Assembly (NCBI GenBank): GCA_964425695.1
Contig: CAYRNF010000001.1
Location: forward strand, 496,001 to 560,000
Direction of reading: 5' to 3'
From: JAKPBU01 sp964425695
GTDB lineage: Bacteria; Pseudomonadota; Gammaproteobacteria; Xanthomonadales; Xanthomonadaceae
Length of the DNA stretch: 64,000 nucleotides
The notes below the pieces were generated by a model. It made no database searches. It saw only the letters and a list, made by a program, of their open reading frames with translations, and was not told where the DNA came from. Positions 8,134-15,621 of this stretch are shown piece after piece. A program made the position numbers and the translations under genes. Positions within the stretch are counted from its first letter, which is position 1; the number at the start of each line of letters is the position of its first letter.

Positions 8134-9329
8134 GCACGCCGCCCGGGGTGGCCGAACCGCTGCGCCATCGTGCCGGCCGCTACATTGCGCAGCCGACCGG
8201 CTATCGCGCCTTTTCCCCAGTGCCATTGCCGCCGCAGCCGCCCGTCAGGCTCGAGGGTGAGCTGCAGGCCCTGCTTTCGAAAGCTGACCGCGCGCTGGGT
8301 CGCCTCGATGGCTCGATCCAGACCTTGCCCAACCCCGACCTGTTCGTCTTCATGTACGTGCGCAAGGAGGCGGTGCTATCGAGCCAGATCGAGGGCACGC
8401 AGAGTTCGCTGCAGGATCTGCTGGCGGCGGAAGCGCACATCCTTTCGCCCGATCTGCCGCGAGACGTCGACGAGGTGGTCAACTACGTCACCGCGATGAA
8501 CTACGGGCTCGCGCGCCTGGCCGCGCTCCCCGTCTCGGTGCGGCTGATCCGTGAGATCCACGAACGCCTGCTGCAGGGCGTGCGCGGCGCGCGGCTGACG
8601 CCGGGCGAGCTGCGCCGCACACAGAACTGGATCGGCCCGGGCGGTTGCACCCTGAACGAAGCGACCTTCGTGCCGCCACCACCGCACGAAGTGCCCGAGG
8701 CGCTCGGCGCGCTGGAAACCTTCCTGCATGCCGACAGCGACATCCCCGCGCTCATCCAGATCGGACTGGCCCATGCCCAGTTCGAGACCATCCACCCGTT
8801 TCTCGACGGCAATGGTCGCGTGGGCCGCCTCTTGATCAGTTTCCTGCTCTGCCAGCGCGAGATCCTGGTCAAACCGGTGCTGTACCTGTCGCACTACTTC
8901 AAGCGCCATCGCACCGAGTATTACGAGCGCCTGCAGGCAGTACGCGACACCGGCGACTGGGAAGGCTGGCTGGCATTCTTCCTGCGCGGCGTCGCCAGCG
9001 TGAGCCTGGAAGCCACCGACACCGCGCGATGCATCCTCGCCCTGCGCGAAGACCACCGCGCCCGTGTCACGCAAGGCCTGGGCCGCGCCGCCGGCAATGG
9101 GCACAAGGTGCTGGAGCACCTATACCAGCGGCCGATCGTCGCCGTCGCCGATGTCGAGGCGCTGACCGCGACCTCGTACACCGCGGCGAACAATCTCGTC
9201 TCGCGGATGGTGGAGCTCGGGGTATTGGTTGAGGCAACGGGCTACCGGCGCAACCGGCTGTTCCGCTATCAGGCATATATCGATCTGTTTGGTGAGGGTG
9301 GGGAACCGGGACAGGGGCCGGTGCCATGA
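8130..9329 (+). CDS. Fic-domain protein (AMP-transferase type) with C-terminal winged helix
   Basis: A 399-aa Fic protein. The core motif HPFLDGNGRVGR (residues 222-233) fits the HPFx(D/E)GNGRxxR consensus for nucleotide transfer to target proteins. An inhibitory-helix motif, SSQIEG (residues 84-89, S/TxxxEG), lies N-terminal to it, so this is a self-inhibited class II Fic protein. The C-terminal ~80 residues look like a winged-helix DNA-binding domain, common in this subfamily. The start at 8130 is chosen because homology begins within a few residues; it sits at the edge of the palindromic element. The gene interrupts the type I restriction operon between hsdS and hsdM. The target is unknown. 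Confidence 0.92.
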   Translation: MSTPPGVAEPLRHRAGRYIAQPTGYRAFSPVPLPPQPPVRLEGELQALLSKADRALGRLDGSIQTLPNPDLFVFMYVRKEAVLSSQIEGTQSSLQDLLAAEAHILSPDLPRDVDEVVNYVTAMNYGLARLAALPVSVRLIREIHERLLQGVRGARLTPGELRRTQNWIGPGGCTLNEATFVPPPPHEVPEALGALETFLHADSDIPALIQIGLAHAQFETIHPFLDGNGRVGRLLISFLLCQREILVKPVLYLSHYFKRHRTEYYERLQAVRDTGDWEGWLAFFLRGVASVSLEATDTARCILALREDHRARVTQGLGRAAGNGHKVLEHLYQRPIVAVADVEALTATSYTAANNLVSRMVELGVLVEATGYRRNRLFRYQAYIDLFGEGGEPGQGPVP

Positions 9330-9367
9330 GATCGCACAGCGCTCCCTGATTTCAAGGTAGTTCAACC

Positions 9368-10999
9368 ATGAACGACAAAGACCAGAAAGAACTCGGCAAG
9401 ACCCTCTGGGCCATTGCCGACCAGCTGCGCGGCGCGATGAACGCGGACGACTTCCGTGACTACATGCTGTCGTTCCTGTTCCTGCGCTACCTCTCGTGGA
9501 ATTACGAGGAAGCGGCAGAAAAAGAGCTGGGCGCCGACTATCCCGACCCGGATGCCATCGGCAACGGCGGCCGGACGCCTTTGTCGGTGTGGTACGCGGA
9601 GAACGCCGCCGACGTGCCTGCGTTCGAGCAGCAGATGCGGCGCAAGGCGCGCTACGTCGTCAAGCCGGAGTATCTCTGGGGCCATATCGTGCATCTGGCC
9701 AAGCGCCATGACGACGCGCTGCTCAACACCCTGCAGGAGGGCTTCAAGTACATCGAGGAAGAGTCTTTCCAGAGCCATTTCCAGGGGCTGTTCTCGGAAA
9801 TCAATCTGGCCTCGGACAAGCTGGGCCGCAAGTACGCCGACCGCAACGCCAAGCTGTGCGCCATCATCAGCAAGATCGCCGAGGGCATCGCCGGTTTCTC
9901 CACGGACGTGGATGCGCTGGGCGATGCCTACGAATACTTGATCGGCCAGTTTGCCGCGGGCTCCGGCAAGAAGGCGGGCGAGTTCTACACCCCGCAGCAG
10001 ATCTCCAACATCCTGTCCGCCATCGTCACCCTGGACAGCCAGGAGCCGAAGGCCGGGCCGCGCCGCAAGCTGGACAGCGTGTTCGATTTCGCGTGTGGTT
10101 CCGGTTCGTTGCTGCTCAATGTGCGCCACCGCATGAAAGATGCCGGCGGCAGCATCGGCCGCATCTACGGCATGGAAAAGAACATCACCACCTACAACCT
10201 GGCGCGCATGAACATGCTGCTGCACGGGGTGAAGGACACCGAGTTCGAGATCTACCACGGCGACACCCTGACCAACGACTGGGATCTGCTGCGCGAGACC
10301 AACCCGGCGAAGAAACCGCAGTTTGACGCGGTGGTGGCCAACCCGCCTTTCAGCTACCGCTGGGAACCGGGCGAGGCCATGGCCGATGACATGCGTTTCA
10401 AGAACCATGGCGTGGCGCCCAAGAGCGCCGCCGACTTCGCGTTCCTGCTGCACGGCCTGCACTACCTGAAAGACGACGGCGTGATGGCCATCATCCTGCC
10501 GCACGGCGTGCTGTTCCGCGGCGGCAAGGAAGCGGACATCCGCACCAAGCTGCTCAACGACGGCCACATCGACACCGTCATCGGCCTGCCGGCCAACCTG
10601 TTCTATTCCACCGGCATCCCGGTCTGCATCCTGGTGCTGAAGAAGTGCAAGAAGCCGGACGATGTGCTGTTCATCAACGCCAGCGGGCCCGAGAATTTCG
10701 TCAAGGGCAAACGCCAGAACCAGCTGCGCGACGCCGATATCCAGCGCATTGTCTCGACGTACCAGCAACGCCCGGAAACGGCAGTCGACCGCTACTCACG
10801 CCGCGTGCCGATGCAGGAAATCATCGACAACGGCTACAACCTCAACATCTCGCGCTACGTCAGTACCGCTGAGACAGAGACGGAAATCGACCTCGCCGCA
10901 GTGCATGGCGAACTGGTCGAAATCGACAAGGCGCTGGTGGAGGCCAAGCAGAGGCACAACGCCTTTCTGATCGAGTTGGGGCTGAGTCCTTTGCCATAA
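9368..10999 (+). CDS. hsdM: Type I restriction-modification DNA methyltransferase subunit
   Basis: A 543-aa N6-adenine methyltransferase. It has an N-terminal helical HsdM domain, the phrase KAGEFYTPQQIS (about residues 200-211), the S-adenosylmethionine motif FDFACGSGS (near 239) and the catalytic NPPF motif (about 323-327). It methylates host sites and, with HsdS, forms the core of the restriction complex. It lies 38 bp after fic and is separated from hsdS by about 1.7 kb, which is unusual. AAGG upstream of the ATG may serve as ribosome binding site. All key motifs are intact. Confidence 0.96.
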   Translation: MNDKDQKELGKTLWAIADQLRGAMNADDFRDYMLSFLFLRYLSWNYEEAAEKELGADYPDPDAIGNGGRTPLSVWYAENAADVPAFEQQMRRKARYVVKPEYLWGHIVHLAKRHDDALLNTLQEGFKYIEEESFQSHFQGLFSEINLASDKLGRKYADRNAKLCAIISKIAEGIAGFSTDVDALGDAYEYLIGQFAAGSGKKAGEFYTPQQISNILSAIVTLDSQEPKAGPRRKLDSVFDFACGSGSLLLNVRHRMKDAGGSIGRIYGMEKNITTYNLARMNMLLHGVKDTEFEIYHGDTLTNDWDLLRETNPAKKPQFDAVVANPPFSYRWEPGEAMADDMRFKNHGVAPKSAADFAFLLHGLHYLKDDGVMAIILPHGVLFRGGKEADIRTKLLNDGHIDTVIGLPANLFYSTGIPVCILVLKKCKKPDDVLFINASGPENFVKGKRQNQLRDADIQRIVSTYQQRPETAVDRYSRRVPMQEIIDNGYNLNISRYVSTAETETEIDLAAVHGELVEIDKALVEAKQRHNAFLIELGLSPLP

Positions 11000-11043
11000 G
11001 GCGTATCTCCGAGCGGTTGGCCTGCACTGATCTGGAGGGAAGC

Positions 11044-11742
11044 GTGCCAAAGCAAATGAAACGCGGTCTGGTCACGGAATACCTGGAACACGTGTCCGGA
11101 CTGATGCTGGAGGAGCCCTATCGTGCGGAGGTCGCAAAGCTGATCCGCGGGCACGCCGGGGTGTACGCACTGTACAAGCGCGACCGGCTGTACTACGTGG
11201 GTCTGGCGACGAACCTGATGTCACGCGTGAAGCAGCATCTGAAAGACCGCCATGCGCGCAAGTGGGAGACGTTCAGCGTGTATCTGACGCGCGACAGCGA
11301 TTCGATCAAAGGCCTGGAATCGTTGCTGCTTCGCATCGTGGATCCAACGGGCAACCGGGTGAAAGGTCGGCTCCCGGGTGCAACGGACCAGAAGCGCACA
11401 TTGAACCGCGCCATGACAGAGGCGGATTCCAATCGACGGGCCACACTGTTGGGCGGTCACTTCGTCCGCAGTCGGATGAAGCGCAAGACCAAAGCCGGAC
11501 AAGGGACGTTGGTGCTGGCAGGTCTCGTGAGTCGGCGGATGCAGTTGCGTGGAGAGAGCAAAGGGGAGCGCCACCAGGCAACGTTGCGGAAGGATGGCCA
11601 GATTTCCTACGACGGGCATCTGTACAACTCACCCAGCATGGCGGGCCGCGCAGCGATCGGCCGCAACGTCAACGGCTGGGTGCTCTGGCACTACCGGGAT
11701 GCCAAGAAGGGTTGGATACCGCTTAACAACCTGCGCAAGTAG
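11044..11742 (+). CDS. GIY-YIG-like nuclease domain protein with C-terminal RAMA domain
   Basis: A 232-aa protein. Residues ~38-85 read GVYALYKRDRLYYVGLA followed by an Arg in NLMSRVKQH, matching the GIY-YIG nuclease pattern (GxY...YVG, catalytic Arg). The C-terminal ~50 residues (DGQISYDGHLYNSPSMAGRA through NGWVLWHYRD) match the RAMA domain, predicted to sense modified adenine in restriction-linked proteins. The GTG at 11044 is preferred: GGAGGGA lies 4 bp upstream, while an ATG (11056) is too far. It lies 44 bp after hsdM on the same strand. It may cut or sense DNA according to methylation state, but that role is inferred; I know of no characterised close relative. Confidence 0.75.
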   Translation: MPKQMKRGLVTEYLEHVSGLMLEEPYRAEVAKLIRGHAGVYALYKRDRLYYVGLATNLMSRVKQHLKDRHARKWETFSVYLTRDSDSIKGLESLLLRIVDPTGNRVKGRLPGATDQKRTLNRAMTEADSNRRATLLGGHFVRSRMKRKTKAGQGTLVLAGLVSRRMQLRGESKGERHQATLRKDGQISYDGHLYNSPSMAGRAAIGRNVNGWVLWHYRDAKKGWIPLNNLRK

Positions 11743-11930
11743 GCCGTTGTGTCGAACACGCGGAAGCAAATGCGCTTTGGAGAGTGGGTTTTTAGAGGCC
11801 CAAGAGGATCAGGTCCACCCAACCGTGGCGCGCAGGCGAAACACAACCCGCGGCAGGGTGCGCCTTCGATAGACAGCAATCTGCAGAGGGTGCTCCGTCA
11901 GGAGCCTTTCCTTCGCTTATGCGCGCGGTG

Positions 11931-13301
11931 TTACGACAGCGTTGGTCCACGCCGTGCTTCTTCAAGGGCGGGCGATGGTGGATTCATGTATGCCTGGACC
12001 TGTTCGCTTGCGCTGATCTGGGCGTAGCGTTCGGCGGCCGGGACCGCAAGTGCGTCGCTCATGGTCATGTGCGCGCGGTTGGCGGCGGGATCGGGGGAGG
12101 CAGTGGGCCCTAGCCGGGAAACGAAGACGCGGGCACCGCCCGCACCCTCGGGCGTCGGTTGACTTACTGCCAGCCTCAGATCGTCCCCGGCGGTGAAGCC
12201 ACTGTGTCTGGCCAATCCGTAAGCACTGGCCAGGAGCCGTTCGCTGTGGTCGTCCCATGTCTTGCTGGCGGCACGATCCAGATCCTGTACGCCTGTGCGT
12301 AGCCGCTCGATCATCGCCGCGTCCAGCGTGCTGTCCGCGTTCGGAGAATCGGCTGAAGGTGTGCCGGCAATCTCAGGCAACCCGCGCGCCGCGCGTGCGC
12401 TGAACGTCTTCAACGTCCTGAGATCGGGATCATCAAGCATCTCGGGATTTCGGCCGTTCTCCCGCAGATACTCGCGCAGCCCGCGTGCGAAGAATCGGCG
12501 GTCCTCCTGCGACAGTGCGATGTTGTCCGGACCTGCCGCATCGATCAGGTTCGAGATCCGGCGCAGCACGTCGCGGGCGCCCGTATCGGTCTGGCCATAC
12601 TGGGTTTCCAGCTTGTAGCGAATAAGATCTTCCAGGCCGAGCGTTCCTTCCACCCCAATCCTCTCCCTGCGCGCACGCCCAGGCATGTTGATCGGCGCGG
12701 AATCCTCATCCATGCCCATGAACGCGCGCAGCCCTTTGTTGACGGGTGGCCCGTACTGGTTGGCGGTATCGATGACGATCAGTTGCGCCAGTCGGTTGCC
12801 TTGCATGAAGGCACGGTTGTCGCTGTGGGCGATGCTGTCGATCGCGGCGTCAAGCGCTTGGATCTTCTTGTCCAGGCTTGCCACATAGTCCTGGTTGATG
12901 ATGCGGCGCCCAGCGTCGCTGGAAAGCGCCTTGTCCATGTGTGGCCGCAGCCGATTGAACGCTTCCAGATCGGCGGGGTTGGCATTGATCTTCTTGAAGG
13001 ACTTGTACAGATGTTCCTGGATCTCCTGGAGGTCGCCGTCCTGCAGGAATCGATTGCCTTGGCTATCTCTGGCAGAGCGGGCGATGTTCTCGAAGAGCAC
13101 ACGACCTTCCGGGCTGCTGCCAAGGTCGTACTGGAAAGGGCCAAAGCTGGGGCCACTTTCGGCCAGGACAGCGTTTGACATCCGGTAGGCACCGCGCCCG
13201 CCGCTGAGTTCATTGGTCATCATCGCCAAGTGGACGGCATGCCTGAGCGTGCCCGGCTGGACGCCTTCGCCGCCGGTGAATCGGTAGTCGTTCCGTGACA
13301 T
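11931..13301 (-). CDS. Type IV secretion antibacterial effector (X-Tfe) with lysozyme-like N-terminus and XVIPCD
   Basis: A 456-aa protein. The C-terminal ~110 residues carry hallmarks of the Xanthomonas VirD4-interacting protein conserved domain: a GLARHSGF block, then ARVFVSRL, then RAHMTMSDALAVPAAERYAQ and a Gln-rich end. This domain targets toxins to the bacteria-killing type IV system of Xanthomonadaceae. The N-terminal region has AESGPSFGPFQYDLG (Glu48), resembling the active-site region of lysozyme-like glycoside hydrolases, so peptidoglycan is the likely substrate. There is no signal peptide, as expected for type IV substrates. The gene lies 24 bp after a periplasmic lipoprotein with an LprI-like domain, the expected immunity partner. 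The secretion apparatus is not in this window. Confidence 0.85.
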   Translation of the reverse strand: MSRNDYRFTGGEGVQPGTLRHAVHLAMMTNELSGGRGAYRMSNAVLAESGPSFGPFQYDLGSSPEGRVLFENIARSARDSQGNRFLQDGDLQEIQEHLYKSFKKINANPADLEAFNRLRPHMDKALSSDAGRRIINQDYVASLDKKIQALDAAIDSIAHSDNRAFMQGNRLAQLIVIDTANQYGPPVNKGLRAFMGMDEDSAPINMPGRARRERIGVEGTLGLEDLIRYKLETQYGQTDTGARDVLRRISNLIDAAGPDNIALSQEDRRFFARGLREYLRENGRNPEMLDDPDLRTLKTFSARAARGLPEIAGTPSADSPNADSTLDAAMIERLRTGVQDLDRAASKTWDDHSERLLASAYGLARHSGFTAGDDLRLAVSQPTPEGAGGARVFVSRLGPTASPDPAANRAHMTMSDALAVPAAERYAQISASEQVQAYMNPPSPALEEARRGPTLS

Positions 13302-13325
13302 GGGTTGCTCCTGTGTTGTCGTGTG

Positions 13326-13829
13326 CTACTTGCCGCGATCCAGCGATCTAGCGATCTCGTTGGCGCGTTGTGCCGTCAAATGCATGAGGCACGTTGCCTG
13401 GATCGCAGGGGCCATTCCGAACTCGGCAGCCGCGGCCGCCGCTTCGCAAGTCTCATCCCGCTGTGTCTCCCAGATGCCATCCGCATCTCCAGCATCGTTC
13501 GTCAGCTTATCGGGATCTGTTGCCCCGGAAGCGGCGAGTAGATCGCTGAGGCGGTCCAGCTGGTGTTCGAACTCCTCGGTGGCACACGCTTCGCGATGGC
13601 CGGCGCTGCTGACATCCGGTGGCTGCGTTGCCATGCAGCGGGCGTAGCTGGGACGGAGACCGGGGACATCGCCCCAAAGCGGCGCAGCGGAAGGGCTTAC
13701 GTCAGCAGTGGACGGCAGTCCCGGTGACGCGGCTTGTGCGCTTTGCCTAGAAGGCGCTGTTCCGCCACACGCGGTCAGCAAAACCCCGGCCACCACGACC
13801 CAACAGATCCTCGCATGGTGCGTCGCCAT
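13326..13829 (-). CDS. Lipoprotein with LprI-like domain, probable immunity protein (X-Tfi)
   Basis: A 167-aa protein with a lipoprotein signal (lipobox LTAC, cysteine at residue 21), a Ser/Ala/Pro-rich linker and a folded domain with four cysteines: YARCMAT, REACATEEF, RDETCEAAA and ATCLMHL. This pattern, with W...RDxxC and a final helix, resembles the lysozyme inhibitor LprI N-terminal (DUF1311) family. A periplasmic lysozyme inhibitor is what would protect siblings from the effector encoded immediately downstream. Immunity genes in this system usually precede the effector, as here. AAGGGA precedes the ATG. Confidence 0.8.
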   Translation of the reverse strand: MATHHARICWVVVAGVLLTACGGTAPSRQSAQAASPGLPSTADVSPSAAPLWGDVPGLRPSYARCMATQPPDVSSAGHREACATEEFEHQLDRLSDLLAASGATDPDKLTNDAGDADGIWETQRDETCEAAAAAAEFGMAPAIQATCLMHLTAQRANEIARSLDRGK

Positions 13830-14445
13830 GTCTCAATCCCTTGATACGCGCGCAGTCCGCGCCGTTTCCTGAGCCTTCTTAAGACAAGTTGCATCGCGGG
13901 GCAATGGGCTCGTAGCAAATCAAGAAAAAAGACGGCTCAGAGTTGGTTGAACACAAAGACCCGCTAGCCGCTTGAATCGCCACCCTTCGTGCCTCAAGCG
14001 CTTCCACCCGCGCAAAAAGCGCTAGCGATGGCGCTTTGTTCGTCACGAGCGGAGCGTGAAGTGCGGCCACCGGCGCTTCTTGCGGGTCGCGAGCCCCTGT
14101 CATGCGCCGGAGATGGCGAAAATTTCGCCGTCGTTAGCGCTTTGCGCGGCGGCGCTGGCGCTTTGCGCGCGGGGTGCGGCGCGCTCCACCGTGGCTTGCA
14201 AGACGTTGGCATCCGCACCGTGCGAACCGCGCACGTGCTCACCGCCCGGTAGCGTGCATCCGGCAAAGCGACACGCTGGCGTTGGCGGCAGTGAGCCCGT
14301 AACCACCCCCGCAAACCGCCGCCCCGGTGCAGAGCCACGCCGATCTTCGGCGCCCCGGATCCTGTCGCCGCGGCTACGGTCAACGGCGGCGAGGCACCGC
14401 CGCGTGGGCGGCGCGGAACCCGCCGAGCGGCGCTACGATCCGCCC
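13830..14445. other. Long intergenic region without a recognisable gene
   Basis: About 615 bp between the divergent immunity gene and the LuxR-type gene. The left part (13860-13960) is less GC-rich and should hold the promoter of the immunity-effector pair. The centre is rich in repeated GCGCTT and GGCGCT words. A perfect 7-bp inverted repeat, GGCGAAA-A-TTTCGCC, lies at 14115-14129. An open frame continues upstream of the LuxR gene but has no family resemblance and looks like non-coding GC-rich sequence. Confidence 0.5.
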
Positions 14446-14862
14446 ATGTGGAAAACCCTGCTTGCCTACGGAACGCTGCTGGCCGCCGGCACGCTGGCGC
14501 TGCAGTGGCTGGACTACCAGCGGCTGGCGCGCACGCACGCGGCGCTGGTGTACGACGGGCTGCTGGCGGCGGGCTTCCTGGCGCTGGGCATCTGGCTGGG
14601 GTGGCGGTTGCTGGCCAGGCCGCGGGCTGCGGCCGGCTTCGACGGCAATCCGCAGGCGCAGGCGTCGCTGGGGATCAGCGCGCGCGAGATGGCGGTGCTG
14701 GCCGAGCTGGCGGCGGGGCTGTCCAACAAGGAGATCGCGCAGCGCCTGCACGTGTCGCCCAACACGGTGAAGACGCACCTGGCCAACCTGTTCGCCAAGC
14801 TGGGCGCGCGGCGGCGCACCGAGGCGCTGCGCAAGGCGCGCGAGCTGGGGCTGGTGCGCTGA
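14446..14862 (+). CDS. Membrane-anchored LuxR-family transcriptional regulator
   Basis: A 138-aa protein with two N-terminal hydrophobic segments (about residues 4-22 and 38-57), a short linker and a LuxR-type helix-turn-helix near residues 80-138 (LSNKEIAQRLHVSPNTVKTH). It lacks any receiver or ligand-binding domain, so the signal probably comes through the membrane part or a partner. Such small membrane LuxR proteins are recurrently next to a DUF4199 gene in xanthomonads, as here (108 bp downstream), suggesting joint function. The ATG at 14446 is chosen because the upstream extension is Arg/Pro-rich with no homology. Confidence 0.85.
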   Translation: MWKTLLAYGTLLAAGTLALQWLDYQRLARTHAALVYDGLLAAGFLALGIWLGWRLLARPRAAAGFDGNPQAQASLGISAREMAVLAELAAGLSNKEIAQRLHVSPNTVKTHLANLFAKLGARRRTEALRKARELGLVR

Positions 14863-14876
14863 GCGGGCCGTCCTGA

Positions 14877-14901
14877 CGGGCGATCCGTTGCGGATCACCC
14901 G
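14877..14901. terminator. Possible hairpin after the LuxR-type gene
   Basis: GGGCGATCCG and CGGATCACCC around a TTG loop form a near-perfect stem 15 bp after the stop codon. No T tract follows, so it may be an mRNA-stabilising hairpin rather than a terminator. Confidence 0.35.
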
Positions 14902-14970
14902 TTCGGGCGATGGCGTCGCGGCGCGCCGCGCGGCCCAATGCGGCCTCTTCCAACAACGGTGGGGTGGGGC

Positions 14971-15501
14971 ATGTGGCAGGTGAGCCTGAAGTACGGGCTG
15001 GTGGCGGGCGTGGTGGCCGGCGGCAGCCTGCTGGCGTTCGGCCTGGCGTGGGACGGCCAGCCGCCGCCGTCGTGGGGCATGGCGGCGGGGTTCGCGTCCA
15101 TGCTGGTGGCGCTGACCGCGGTGTTCGTGGGCGTGAAGCACCACCGCGACCGCGCGCTGGGCGGCGTGATCCGCTTCTGGCCGGCCTTCGGCCTGGGCCT
15201 GGGCATCAGCGCGGTGGCGGCGGTGTGCTACGTGCTGGCCTGGGAAGCGGTGCTGCTGTCGGTGGACAGCGACATGGCCGCGTTCTTCGCCCAATCCATG
15301 ATCGACCGCGCGCAGGCCGCCGGCGCCACCGGCGATGCGCTGGCCGAAGCGGTGCGCGACGCACGCCGGTTCGAGGCGCTGTACCGCAATCCCGTCGCGC
15401 GCATGGGCATCACCTCGGTGGAGTTCTTCCCGGTGGGCGTGCTGGTGTCGCTGGTCAGCGCCGCGCTGCTGCGCAACCCGCGGGTGCTGCCGGCGCGGTA
15501 G
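14971..15501 (+). CDS. DUF4199 family membrane protein
   Basis: A 176-aa protein with four predicted membrane segments (about residues 8-26, 34-52, 70-92 and 148-168). A soluble loop with FFAQSMIDRAQAAG lies before the last segment, typical of DUF4199 proteins. The function of the family is unknown. Start 14971 (MWQVSLKYG) is preferred over an upstream ATG (14938) because GGTGGGG lies just before it and family members start this way. It follows the membrane LuxR gene on the same strand, so it may be its target or sensory partner. Confidence 0.85.
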   Translation: MWQVSLKYGLVAGVVAGGSLLAFGLAWDGQPPPSWGMAAGFASMLVALTAVFVGVKHHRDRALGGVIRFWPAFGLGLGISAVAAVCYVLAWEAVLLSVDSDMAAFFAQSMIDRAQAAGATGDALAEAVRDARRFEALYRNPVARMGITSVEFFPVGVLVSLVSAALLRNPRVLPAR

Positions 15502-15621
15502 GCGCACGCGGGGGCGCTTGCCGTGCGGCCATGGCATCCGCTGCGCGCGCGACTGTCCGGGGCGCGCTGCGCCGTGCGTTGGCGGAGGCGAGGGGCCCAA
15601 GGCCCGTCGCAGGGCGCGCGC

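Noticed and set aside
11749..12027. A short open frame after the GIY-YIG/RAMA gene
   Set aside because: It runs into the 3' end of the effector gene on the other strand, has no ribosome binding site and no recognisable motif.
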